A stretch of 64,000 nt of DNA. Source: Diphasiastrum complanatum (lineage: Eukaryota > Streptophyta > Lycopodiopsida > Lycopodiales > Lycopodiaceae). The stretch spans positions 13,148,476-13,212,475 of the forward strand of contig CM055092.1 in assembly GCA_029204225.1 (NCBI GenBank), read 5' to 3'. A program made the translations under genes and the position numbers. Below are positions 21,344 to 56,235 of the stretch, in pieces (the stretch's first letter is position 1; each line of letters starts with the position of its first letter). The notes under the pieces are model-generated. The model saw only the letters and a list, made by a program, of their open reading frames with translations. It ran no database searches and was not told the origin of the DNA.

Positions 21344-22075
21344 TGTCAGTGGGGGTAGTGACGAACTGACACACACAAAGGGTGGTCTGATAGGCCGTAG
21401 CAGAAGAAGGCCGTCACCCCAATCAAAGAAAAACTATTATGGAATAGATTGAAAATTGATAATAGGATCTTGGATTACTTAAAGAATGGAATGTAGAGCA
21501 ATTCTTATTCGTTTGAAGTTAGTGTAGGTGTCGTAGACAACCGTAAAGAGAATGTGAATGGTTAGGCATATGAGACAGTCGTTCTCTTCTCCGTTACTTA
21601 CAAAAGAAATGTGAATTGTTTAGGCATCTATGACAACCATACATTTCTTCATTAATATATTCATGATATTAGAGGAAGAAGAGTGAGAGTTAATAAACAT
21701 TCAACATGAATGCAATGAGATAAAACAATAGCGATTCTGTATATTCAAAGTGGTAATTACAACTATCAGATCAGAAGACAATCGCGTTGATAAGCACGTG
21801 ATCCTACTTACGAAATCAAATAACTTGCTATGGTTCTGAATACTTTTACTCTCTCTCTATATGATCTCTAACTTTGAGGAGTCAGATACAATGAAACCAG
21901 TTTTGGTCGTTTGATCTCTGTCTATCTAAGGATTGATTGATGCTTTCTTCTAATCGCTCAGTTGCTTATATAGCTGTTAGAAGATCTTGAGTTATTCTAG
22001 TTACAATTTAAAATATCATTAACAATTATTGTACTTGATCTGGCTACTTTATTCAAACAATTGGTTGATTCCTTA
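21344..22075 (-). repeat. 5' LTR of element F
   Basis: The + strand left end is TGTCAGTGGGGG. Similar to 52588-53807, but the part corresponding to U3 is shorter. The right boundary near 22075 is where RNase H debris of another element starts. Confidence 0.65.
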
Positions 22076-22400
22076 ATCTATTTGACTGTCATGAGGCTAG
22101 ATATTACATATGTAGTTGGTTTGATTAGTCAATTTATGACTAGCCCTCGGGAAACTCATTGGAGGAGTGCAAAGCGAATTCTCAAATATCTGAAGGACAT
22201 GTTTTCTAATGATTTGGTTTTCATGGTTATTGTAATGTAGATCGGGCTACAAGTGTGGAAGACATGTGATCTATTTCAGAGTATGTTTCTATGCTTAGTT
22301 CTACTATCTCATGAAAGAGTAAGAAGCAAGCTACAATTGCATTAGCTTTTGCTTAAGTTGACTATAATTCAGCTACGTTTGATGTGCGAGGCAAAGAAGC
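22076..22400 (+). pseudogene. copia RNase H remnant
   Basis: The plus frame reads YLTVMRLDITYVVGLISQFM, then SPRETHWRSAKRILKYLK, the connection region before RNase H. After a frameshift, KSKKQATIALA-like sequence follows (AAGAAGCAAGCTACAATTGC, about 22320). All frames are broken. Confidence 0.75.
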
Positions 22401-22404
22401 AAGT

Positions 22405-22480
22405 TGGTGAGCTTTGTTCAATGTCAAAGTCACAAAGGTTGTCTTATTCTAGATCTAGCGCAAGATCTAGTAATTTCATG
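22405..22480 (+). pseudogene. copia GAG-pre-integrase fragment
   Basis: About 65 bases nearly identical to 16731-16795 (LCSMSKSQRLSYSRSS). It sits after RNase H here, so the pieces are out of their normal order and the site is rearranged. Confidence 0.7.
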
Positions 22481-22484
22481 TAAA

Positions 22485-22900
22485 TGCGTGCAAATTGTCA
22501 AGATATGGTGAAACTAGTTACATTGTTTTGCATCATTTTGATGTTGGAGTTGTACTAGCATCCTTGGCTGGTTTTGCTGATGGAAATGAAGCTAATGGAG
22601 GCCTATTATATCACTCATTCATGGCTAAGTCATCAAGTGATGATGATATCTTGTGCAAGATGTAGATGGAGGCTCATTCATGGATTTTCTTGGTGGAGAC
22701 ATATCAAGGAAGGACAAAGATGGAGGAGACATGCAAGCATTAGTTGATTACTCACATTTATTGTTTGGTTGCTGTTATTTTCCATAGAGTTCAAAGTTTG
22801 AAGCATGGAGGAATCATTGCATTTATTGATGTAATAAATAGTGAAGCATCCAATGTGGACACTATTCTTTTTGTCAATTATGAAAGCTATTATAAAACCA
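22485..22900 (+). repeat. internal 3' region of the element B family (plus)
   Basis: Matches the reverse complement of 10685-10965 with an extra segment at about 22560-22735. No coding is recognised. Confidence 0.65.
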
Positions 22901-22949
22901 TAGAAAGAAGGTCTATTCTTAGAGTGGAGATCATTCTTAAGATGACTTT

Positions 22950-23545
22950 TATCTTAGAGATGGACTTTATAAAGCTAATAAGGCCTAAGAATAGTGACTT
23001 TACTATTTTTAGCAACTAGAGATGTTGACAAGGTCGAATTTAGAACTATTCTGATTGGTTAGTAGAGATACATTAAATCTAGTTATGTTAGATCTAGGTT
23101 TTGAAAAGATCTATAAACTTTCTTAAGTAGATAAGCTTGTGCAAGAACATCCAAATAGGGCAAGAGGCCGTTATAAATAGGCTACAAGCGTGGGAGGAAT
23201 TCATCTTCTCATTATTCTCTCATTCATGCTTATGGAAGATATATCTTTGGGTTTCTACATCCATTTTTTGCATGTTTGTGATGATATAGCGAATTCTTGT
23301 GTATAGAATGCTATTTTTCTTATGTGTATGAGTTCCCACGTGTGAGTACTATTGTTGTACGACGGATGTACGGACTGGAACAATAAATTAACTTACATAA
23401 GTGTTTTTGACAAGTTCTTATTGAGTTTACATCTTCTATGTGTAGTAGATGCAAGATTTCTACATTGTTAATGATGCTAGATGTGCTATCCATATTAGCC
23501 AAAGATCAAAGGACATAAATGGATATATTGTGATCTATTTTTTCG
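22950..23545 (+). repeat. LTR of the element A family (plus), 5'-truncated
   Basis: Matches the minus strand of 7564-8130 from GACTTTATAAAG through TTATAAATAGG, CTTTGGGTTTCTACATCCAT and GCCAAAGATCAAAGG to GTGATCTATTTTTT. The first 100 bases of the LTR are missing. No convincing primer site follows. Confidence 0.7.
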
Positions 23546-23667
23546 TAATGGCAAGTGCTCAAGTTTCTTTTGTATTTTGGAGGCACCTCCCCTTAATGTT
23601 CATGTGAATTTTACAATTAGGTGATCATTCTTCTATCAAATGTTAACACATATTACATGGGCTTGTA

Positions 23668-23786
23668 GGTGGAATGTGCATGTGGACAGCCAATTACAAG
23701 CTACCACATAGCACATGCACATTATGGTGAAATGTACATGTGCTATGTGGTAGCTTGTAATTGGCTGTCCACATGCACATTCCACC
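23668..23786. repeat. foldback hairpin: 55-bp arms, 9-base loop
   Basis: 23668-23722 and 23732-23786 are reverse complements with a single mismatch, separated by TATGGTGAA. The ends read GGTGGAATG...CATTCCACC. It could be a very short MITE/foldback or a miRNA-like hairpin. It lies between the LTR at 22950-23545 and the poly-A-rich upstream region of the SNARE gene. Confidence 0.9.
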
Positions 23787-24100
23787 AAACAACAAAATTG
23801 ACAAAAATACAAAAAAAATAAAAAAAAATCACGATAAAAAAAAAAAAAACTGTGTTCGCACGTGCGGCCGTACCGTATGGTAGAAAAAAAAGAAAAAAGT
23901 TTCACCTTCACACATTGACATTACACAGGAGAGGGACCTCTTCCTCTCGGTCATTCCACCCTGCTCGGGCACAAGCCCTCGGGCATTAGGCCCTCCCAGG
24001 GCGGAACGCCCTCAAGGGAGGTCCTCCCCCCCCACATAAAAGAAATGTGAATGATCGTAAGGTACGTTTCAATGCCAATCTACTGATAGGGGTCAACTAA
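23787..24100. other. A-rich then GC-rich upstream region
   Basis: A runs (23810-23850, 23884-23900) flank a CGCACGTGCGGCCG-like palindrome near 23857. A GC-rich part (23930-24030) has inverted CCTCTCGG/CCCTCCCAGGGCGG phrases and a run of 8-9 C. Nothing coding. Confidence 0.4.
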
Positions 24101-24105
24101 ATCCT

Positions 24106-24114
24106 AAACCCTAA
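24106..24114 (+). promoter_or_regulatory. telo-box AAACCCTAA
   Basis: AAACCCTAA within CCTAAACCCTAAATCTTAAACC. This is the plant telo-box, common in promoters of broadly expressed genes. It lies about 970 bases before the SNARE start codon, so its role there is only suggested. Confidence 0.5.
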
Positions 24115-24298
24115 ATCTTAAACCTTTTTAAGGGGTAGATTTCTTTCTAAATATGTTAAGTACATATTTTTTGCACAACTTTTTTAAGACATACTTTTCT
24201 CGATGCTCTTTGTTACCACCCTCGGTCCTTCCTTGCTTCAATACACCATTCCCCTATGCTAACGTTGAGGTACTTCCTTGGCAGCTTGTGAGACTGGT

Positions 24299-24526
24299 GT
24301 CTCAAATCAAAGAAGGACCTTTGGTGATATCGCCCAAGGGACTTGTGTCTCAAACCAATGAAGGATCTCGATGGTAGCCTGAGGGACCTTGTCACTAGCC
24401 CCATGGACTCGAGTCTTAATCCAACGAAGTACCTCGGCACTAGCCCCATGGACTCGAGTCTTAATCAAACGAAGAACCTCGGCACTAGCCCATGGACTCC
24501 CTCACTCCTTTGTGAAACTAAGGAAA
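24299..24526 (+). repeat. tandem repeat, ~45-bp unit
   Basis: Two strong 45-bp copies (24387-24431, 24432-24476; shared core CCCCATGGACTCGAGTCTTA) are preceded by diverged copies spaced 48 and 66 bases and followed by a partial copy. Read on the + strand they would encode 15-residue repeats (SPMDSSLN.TK.LGT). Confidence 0.8.
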
Positions 24527-25074
24527 ACGTAGGAAGGACCACAAGCTTAGCAACCTTTAACCCTACAAAGGGGCTAATAATTTGCCTTGGACAAGGAAAA
24601 ATAAAAAAGGCAAGCCTCCCCGGTCCCCACGTGCTCCTGCTGCTCCTCATCAGCAAAGAAACCACAAAAGAGAAAGGAAAAGAAGAAGAAGAAGGGGATC
24701 TCTCTTTTCGATCCGCTTTCGTATTCGCGAGATCGACGTGCAGAGGTTTTGATGCAGGCGGAGATCGTGAGCAGCTAATCTGATGCTAGAAGCGATGCTA
24801 GCTACTGAAGCCAGATCTCGTGATCTGTTACATCCTATTTCGAAGATTTGCTCTTGTTTCTGGACAAGCAGTGCTGGTTCTTGATGGAAATGAATGCCGA
24901 GGGCATTTGATCCAGGGTTTGTGAAGCCATGGCAGTAACAGGGCTTTGCGAGTGATGGTAGCTATGCTAAATGAAGGTTTGGATGTGAAACTGTCCTTGT
25001 TTGTGAGGGTGTTTTGAGGAAGGGTGGGAAGAGTGAGACGGGTAGGAGCAAAATAAGGGTTCTTGAGTAGGAAA
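24527..25074 (+). promoter_or_regulatory. probable promoter and 5' leader of the SNARE gene
   Basis: AAAAATAAAAAAGG at about 24596 is a possible TATA-like element. Purine-rich GAAGAAGAAGAAGG follows at 24680-24695, as is common near plant leaders. The start site cannot be fixed from sequence. Confidence 0.35.
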
Positions 25075-47986
<22,912 letters not shown>

Positions 47987-48434
47987 TTTTAGTTCGATGT
48001 GATCCTACATTGTTCTATTTTTCTATCAATTCCTTATTCACCTAGCTAACTGACTAATCAATTTAACTAGCTATTTATCGAACTACCATGGTTGTCTATG
48101 ATGCCTTCTTAATAGTAGGATAAATTGATAAGTTTGATAATATTGTTAGTTACAAAATGAATTTTCGAAAAGTTTACATAATTACAAAACTGTCTAATAG
48201 AATCGGGTATCAAAGTTTTTTTTGTCTCTTTGTGTGTGTGAATCCCTTAAGTCAAGTGATGTCATTCGAGACATCGAATATAGCCAACACCTTGTATGAT
48301 TGGAAGAATCACAAGATGGTTGTTGATTTTACAAGAATTCCACTTTCGGATAGTGGTATGAAAAGACAAGCAACACTATCAAGTAGCTCATTTGTGGAGA
48401 ATTTAGATTCTTCCTTGAGGATGCCATACATGAG
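47987..48434. other. flank of the gypsy scrap
   Basis: A 101-codon plus frame (48157-48462) contains FVENLDSSLRMPYM-like sequence that may be the linker before the integrase finger. Otherwise nothing is recognised. Confidence 0.35.
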
Positions 48435-48660
48435 TGGTCAACAGATATCACAGAATATCTAATGGAAAGAAGACCACCACCAGAGATGAATAAGGTAGAG
48501 CAACGAAAATTGATCCTAAAGTTTACTCTATATACCTTAATAGCTAGACAACTTTGTTGCATGGATATTGATCAAGTCCTACACAAATGTGTCTTATCCC
48601 ATGAGATTGAACAAATAGTATAATCAACTCACGAAGGTGTAAGAGGTGGACATTTGTGGC
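48435..48660 (+). pseudogene. Ty3/gypsy integrase zinc-finger (H2C2) fragment
   Basis: The plus frame reads WSTDITEYLMERRPPPEMNK, then RKLILKFTLYTLIARQL and CVLSHEIEQIV, a TAA, and STHEGVRGGH. This is the RNase H to integrase junction with the HHCC finger of gypsy elements. The CxxC pair and integrase core are missing after 48660. It is the only gypsy piece seen here. Confidence 0.75.
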
Positions 48661-50479
<1,819 letters not shown>

Positions 50480-51640
50480 ATTTTGACATTTTTTGAAACC
50501 CTCGAGTACCAAAGTTTGATACTATTGGTACTTGTTGGTACATGTTGGTTTGCTTTTTGTTGTACAATTGAAGTCTTGAAGTCGTTTGCCATTGATTGCT
50601 ACTAATGAAGCAATATTTGGATTGAATGTTTGTATACGAAAGAAACGTCCTAGTTGTGTGCCGTTCAAACATAGATTGTGTGTGACGTTGGTACTCGTTT
50701 CGGCCTATATGGTATTGTTTTAGTGTTATTACCCAATTGGTAGCATTTAAGCATTAGTTGGTAATTTTACAATTTTTGAATTATTTTGGTAGTGGTGTCG
50801 TGTTGGTGAAACTCTCGAATACCAAAGATTGGTACTACTGGAACTTATAGTGTAACAATTTTGATACTCCAGACTACCACAATAAACTCTTTTGTACCTC
50901 GTGTCTCATTTTCATTCTAAAATCTGCCAAATTGGTCTATTGAGATTTATAGTGTGTACCATTTTTATTCTAAAATATACAATATTTGGTACTATTTTTT
51001 TAAAAATTTGGTAGTATTTGCAGTTTGCATACAACTCGTCTCAGTCTTTTTGGTATTGCTTCAGTGTTGTTACACCAATTGGTAGTATTTCTCTAGTAGT
51101 TGGGTACTAATTTTACAAATTTTGTACTATTTTGGTACTGTTTTTGTGTTGGTAAAACTTTTGAATACAAAAGATTGGTACTACAAGAACTTATCATGTA
51201 TCAATTCTGATCCTTTTGACTACAGTTCTTTTATACTTAATGTCTCATTTTTATTCTAAAATTTACCAAATTGGTACTATTGAGACTTATCGTGTCTCTA
51301 TTTTACCCTTAAAACTATTAAATTTGGTACTTTTTTTTTCATTAATTTTTTGTGTGTGTCCGGCGTAGTTCGCATACAATCCATTTTGGTCTTTTTGGTA
51401 CTATTTTAGTGTTGTTACACCAATTGGTAGAATCTAAGCATTAGCTAATACCAAAATTTGTACTGTTTTTGTAATGTTTACGTGTTCGTGAAACCTTTGA
51501 GTACCAAAGATTGGTACCATTGGAACATATCGTGTAACAATTTTGATCCTCCATACTACCAATTAAGATTCTTTTGGTGTAGCCAGTTAGCATACTACCT
51601 GTATTGGATCTTTTGCAACTGGTAGTCATCTTTTGGTACT
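50480..51640 (+). repeat. tandem array, ~344-bp unit, 3+ diverged copies
   Basis: Phase markers recur: TTTTAGTGTTGTTACACCAA-type sequence at about 50715, 51060 and 51400, and GAATACCAAAGATTGGTAC-type at about 50490 (partial), 50818, 51165 and 51497. Each unit is rich in GGTACT/ACCAAT and T runs. No coding. It runs into a broken copia RT at 51626. Confidence 0.8.
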
Positions 51641-52435
51641 TTGTACCTGTTTGGTACTTTGGTACAAAGTAGCATTTACTTCTTCCTCATCAAAACAATT
51701 GGCTAACTTAACATTTGGTTCCATAGGTGTAGAAACAGGCTTCGAATCCATCATATGAAATTTCTTCAATACATCACAAATGTACTTTGATTGAGAAAGA
51801 AATAACCTATCTTCATATTGCCATACCTTCATTCCAAGATAGAAATGAAGCTCGCTTAAATCCTTCATCTCAAACGCCAATGACAAGCTGCACTTAGCTT
51901 TGTCTAGCATCTTGTCACAACTTCCAATGATGATTAAATTATCCAAATAGACAAAAAGCATAATAATGTGACCACCTTTATGCAAGACATAAACGTTAGA
52001 ATCACATTCACTTCAGATAAAGCCATAATTGAGAAGAGAGCTACATATATGAGCATACCAAATCCTAGGAAATTATTTTAAGCCGTAAAGAGAATTCTTC
52101 AACCTACACACAAAATTCTCCTTTTATGTTTTAATGAAGCCTTGTGGTTTTGTCACATAGACTTCTCCATCCAATACACCATTCAATGAACCCATTTGAT
52201 AAATATGCCATGACAAATGTGAAGCGATCGCCAAAATACAACAAATAGTGTTCATCTTGGCTACAAGAGCATAGGTTTTATCAAAATCAATACCCGCTTG
52301 TTGCGTGTATCCCTTAGCTACCAAACAAGGCTTATACTTGTCAAGCGTCCCATGTAACTTGTATTTCACCTTGTAGATCCTCTTGTGTTGGTACCTATGG
52401 GCTTTCGATCTTTGGATGATGGTACCAAATCCCAT
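51626..52435 (-). pseudogene. copia reverse transcriptase remnant (element G)
   Basis: The minus frame 52435-52124 reads KYKPCLVAKGYTQQAGIDFD, then YALVAKMNTICCILAIASHL and GSLNGVLDGEVYVTKPQGF, the RT fingers and palm; the usual DVKxAFLNG is changed to GSLNGVLDG. Frame 51985-51626 carries the catalytic loop as YLDNLIIIGS instead of YVDDLI, then LHFYLGMKVWQ and STPMEPNVKLAN. The loss of catalytic Asp makes it dead. It is cut by the 344-bp array on its 3' side, and gag and integrase are missing. Confidence 0.85.
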
Positions 52436-52571
52436 GTGTTATTCTTCATGATGAAACTATATTCTTCCTACATGGCTTTTATTCAATGATTCATCCATTT
52501 GAGATGAGTTCTACTACAAATGTGTGGGCGATGATACCACTGTGTGGGATGCGATGAATGTAGAATTATCA

Positions 52572-52583
52572 GCTCTGATACCA
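52572..52583 (-). promoter_or_regulatory. primer binding site (tRNA-Met)
   Basis: The minus strand reads TGGTATCAGAGC, four bases after the LTR end at 52588. Confidence 0.85.
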
Positions 52584-52587
52584 CATC

Positions 52588-53021
52588 TGTTGACGTTTAG
52601 GATTGATTTCAACTGACAAAACAAAATTCTTAATAGCAAGATCGTGGATTACTTAGAGAATGGAGTTTACGAGTTGTTCTTTTATGTTGAATCAGATTAT
52701 CAGTATAGGAGTCTTAGACTACCGTGAAAGAGAGATTGCAGAAACGATTAGGTGTCTGAGATAGCCATGCAACTCTCTAATACTGATAACCTGATATGAA
52801 GAGGATGTAAAAATAAATTTAGGCATCAGAGACAGCCACACATTACTCTGATAATAGTGTTTGTGTAAGAGGAGTGAGAGTTATCATTCAACAAGAATGC
52901 AAAAAGGATGTAGAACAATAGCGAATCTGTATAATAAAGTTGTAAACACAACGATCAGATCACAATACAATTGCGTTGATAAGCTCGTGATCCTACTTAC
53001 AGACTCAAAACAATTGCTAAG

Positions 53022-53057
<36 letters not shown>

Positions 53058-53807
53058 CACTAACTCTAAGAAGTCAACTACTGTAAGACCCGTTTTGGTC
53101 GTTTGATCTATGTTTGATGACTTATGACACTACTGACACTGATGACACTCCTAATGACTTCTAATATCTTCAATCGCTCATTTACATTTACAGCACTTGG
53201 AAGAACTTGCATTATTCTAGCTTTACATTTACAAGATTGCTTAACAACTGATCAACTGACTAATTAGAACAGTTGTTATTAGAGCGTGAAGACATAGACA
53301 GTCTGTATTTGAAATATTGTGTATTTTGCAGAGTGTTGCTTGTATAATATCCCGTGTAAAACTACAGTGTCGAGATTTTTGCCATTTGAAATACTATGTA
53401 TTTCTGCAGAGCGTCACCTCTGTAATATCCCGTCTAAAACTGCAGTGTCGGGTTTTTCAACTTTTTCACCTGTCAGAAACTGCGTGTAAAAATGCAGTGT
53501 CGCATTTTGCCCTAATTGTCGCCTGTCAAAAACTGCATGTAAGTTTTCACAAAAAGTGTCGCTTTTCTAGAAGTGCCTAAATGGCCCAAAAACAATTTGA
53601 ATAAGTGTCGCTAAACACTTAGTTGCTCAGGAAGCTGAAAAGAAGCGACAGTGTCAGGTGTCGGGTTTTTTGTCTATGGAAAAACCTGAGTAAAAATGCA
53701 GACTATTAGAAAATAGTTCATTTTCTGCAGGTTGCATTTGAGAGAGTAAAAATCAGAGAAGGAAGAAGGGCTGTTGGGATGAGTAGGAGTTAGATTAACT
53801 TCCAACA
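52588..53807 (-). repeat. LTR, 1220 bp, between a primer site and a purine tract
   Basis: On the minus strand it starts TGTTGGAAGTTAATC (53807) and ends CCTAAACGTCAACA (52588), both with TGTTG/CAACA ends. The minus-strand order is purine tract, LTR, primer site, so it is at once the 3' LTR of element E and the 5' LTR of a following element. Similar to 21344-22075. Contains (TC)n at 53026-53052. Confidence 0.8.
53300..53560 (-). repeat. ~77-bp repeats in the U3 part of the LTR
   Basis: Two copies (about 53308 and 53385) share TTTGAAATACTATGTATTT-type sequence, TAATATCCCGT and AAACTGCAGTGTCG; shorter AAACTGC.TGTAAAAATGCAG copies follow to 53560. Confidence 0.75.
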
Positions 53808-53817
53808 CTCTCCCTTA
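53808..53817 (-). promoter_or_regulatory. polypurine tract of element E
   Basis: The minus strand reads TAAGGGAGAG right before the LTR start TGTTGG. Confidence 0.75.
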
Positions 53818-56235
53818 AGCTAACTGCTACGAATCAAAACCGCATTTGAGATTTATCATATCTACTAACGTAGAATGTTTATCTCTAGACAATGGCTTTG
53901 TCAAAATATCAGCCAATTGGTATCCACGTTTCATGCCCAATCGGAATCTGAATAGGTAGTCAGTGTGAGTGCAGCTTCTGTATTTTCGTTGTAACTTAAG
54001 GCATAGTGCTTTGAGGCTTGAATGTACTTCAGAACTCTTTGCATGGCTTTCCAGTGTTGTAGGCCTGGATTGGACATGAATTGCGACAATGTGCTTACAA
54101 CATATGCGAGATCAGGTCGTGTTCAGATCATAGAGTACATGATAGAATCTATGACTGATTGATAGGGGTACTCTCACATTTCTTGCTGGTCTGCCTTTGT
54201 TCTGGGGCACGTGTCTTTGGATAGCTTGCATCCTGGATCCATAGGAGTATCTATGGGTTTGCAATCCTCCATGCCGTATCTGCGAAGTACATTGATTAGG
54301 TAAGATTGTTGGCTTATGGTGATCCTTCTGCTCGCGCAATCTCTGCTGATCTCCATACCGAGAAGGTAATGGACTGGGCCTAAATTAGTCATCTCAAACT
54401 CTGATGAAAGCAGAGATTTGTTTTCCTGTAACAATTGAATTGATGATAATTAAGGAATCATCAACGTATAATGCTATTATAAAATAGCTTGACCCTTTAA
54501 GTTGAAGATATACATTAGAGTCTGTGGAGCAAGAAGTGAAATTGTGCTGCAACAAGAAGTGATTGATTATTTCATACTAGGCCTTGGGAGCTTGCTTAAG
54601 ACCATATAATGCCTTATGCAATTTACATACCAAATGCTCCTTGCCTTGAAGGACGTAACCTTCTGGTTGATAAATGAATATGACTTCTTGTATATATCCG
54701 TGTAGGAATGCCGTCTGGATGTCCTACCTGGTGAATGTCCAGATCTTCAACAACAACTATAGCCAATAAGGTACGAATAGACTGATGTTTTACCACTGGA
54801 CTAAAGGTCTCAGTGTAGTCTAACCCATATACTTGCTCAAATCCTTTAACCACCAGTCTAGCTTTCCATTTGGATATTGATCCATCTGGCTTAAGCTTTA
54901 GCTTGAAGATCCATTTAGAGTCAATTGGTTTTACACATGTAGGAGGATTGACAAGACTCCAGGTCTTGTTCTTCATTAGAGACTGATACTCAGCATCCAT
55001 GGCAGCTTTTCATTTGTCTGCATCGGGCATTGACAGTGCTTCTACAACAGTGGCAGGTTCATCATGACTGATGAACGCCCGAGGGGTGAAACGATCAGGT
55101 TGTTGTCGTTGTCTTGCAGACCTTCTAACTGCAGGTGCTTGAGTAGACGATTCTCCTTGGTGAATGACTGGGATCGTAGCATCTTGTGGTTGAACAATCG
55201 TGGGTCTAGGCCCATCGATGGTAAGTGGAGCCGTAGGGATGAACTCCGTTGTTTGAACAGTCGTAGGTCATTGCTTATCGATGGAGGGTGGAGCTGCTAT
55301 GGCATGCTCTTGCATTGGCTGCTTTTGCTTGAAAATGTGGAATTTGTCTTCAAGAAAGACAACGTCACGACTGATTGAGATCCGACCTGTATCAACATCA
55401 TACACACGATATGCTTTGTGTGATGTTGAATAGCAGATGAAGATATTTTTGCAGCTTATTGGGTCCAGCTTCTTCCTCAGATAAGATGGTACTTGTGCAT
55501 AGCAGAGATATCCAAAAACACGTAGGTGTTTCAAACTTGGTTTGTAGCCGTAGTAGGCTTCAAATGTTGTCTTGGAATCAACTGCTTTAGTGCTAGAGTA
55601 ATCTTGCAGATAGCAAGCCGTAGTGATCGCTTCTGTCCAAAAGGTTCGAGCCAAATGCGCGTTGACTGTCATGGATCGTGCAGCTTTCAACAGTGTGCAG
55701 TTTCTCCGTTCAACTACTTTGTTTTGTTGAGTAGTTTAGCTCATAGTAAACTGATGGTGCACGCCACATGAAGATAGGTAGTCCTTCATATCATTTGATA
55801 AGCACTCTCCCCCTGAATCAGACCGTAGGGCCTTGATCCTCTGACCAGTTTGATTCTTAACGTATTGCTTGAAATCTTTGAAGCAACTAAATGCTTCTGA
55901 CTTGTTCTTTATGAACATGACTCTGGTAAATCGGGAGTAGTCATCAATGAATGTAATAAAATATAGAGCTTGTCCTAATGAAGGTACGCTCATAGGACCA
56001 CATAAGTCACTGTGTATCAGTGACAAAATGGACTTTGTCCTTTTCGCTTGTCCTCTTGGAAATGTGGTTCTAGGTTGTTTTCCTAATAAGCAATTTTCAC
56101 AGACAGACTGATTACTTGTAGTAACAACGTTTATATTCATGTCCTTGACCATTTTGTTATGACGCATATACAATATTGAACGCATGTTTAGATGGCCTAA
56201 TCTTTGATGCCATAAATTAGTATCTGAACAGCCTC
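53818..56235 (-). pseudogene. copia pol (element E), GAG-pre-integrase to RNase H, broken
   Basis: On the minus strand: LWHQRLGHLNM (about 56215), integrase with LIHSDLCGPMSV, FITFIDDYSRFTR, LRSDSGGECLSND (56185-55736), a stop, then KVVERRN and RTFWTEAITTACYLQD, RISISRDVVFLED (55690-55268). RT: MDAEYQSLMKNKTWSLVNPP through YTETFSPVVKH (55000-54623), YVDDSLIII (about 54450), then FEMTNLGPVHYLLGMEISRD (54434-54174). The connection domain TRPDLAYVVSTLSQFMSNPG follows in another frame. RNase H is mostly deleted: after TYSDSDWA the sequence jumps to YQLADILTKPLSRDKHS near 53940. At least four frame changes. Confidence 0.88.

Larger units (their letters stand above)
20323..22075 (-). mobile_element. 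copia element F, 5' part (minus): LTR, primer site, gag
   Basis: On the minus strand an LTR (about 22075 to 21344) is followed by a primer site and gag. The LTR matches the 1220-bp LTR at 52588-53807 (for example GATCCTACTTAC, TTTGGTCGTTTGATCT and GCGTTGATAAGC blocks), so both belong to one family. Pol is missing below about 20323. Confidence 0.75.

Noticed and set aside
24343-24783. 146-codon plus frame before the SNARE gene
   Set aside because: It is open because of the 45-bp repeat and purine-rich leader. No domain, and no splice or coding support.
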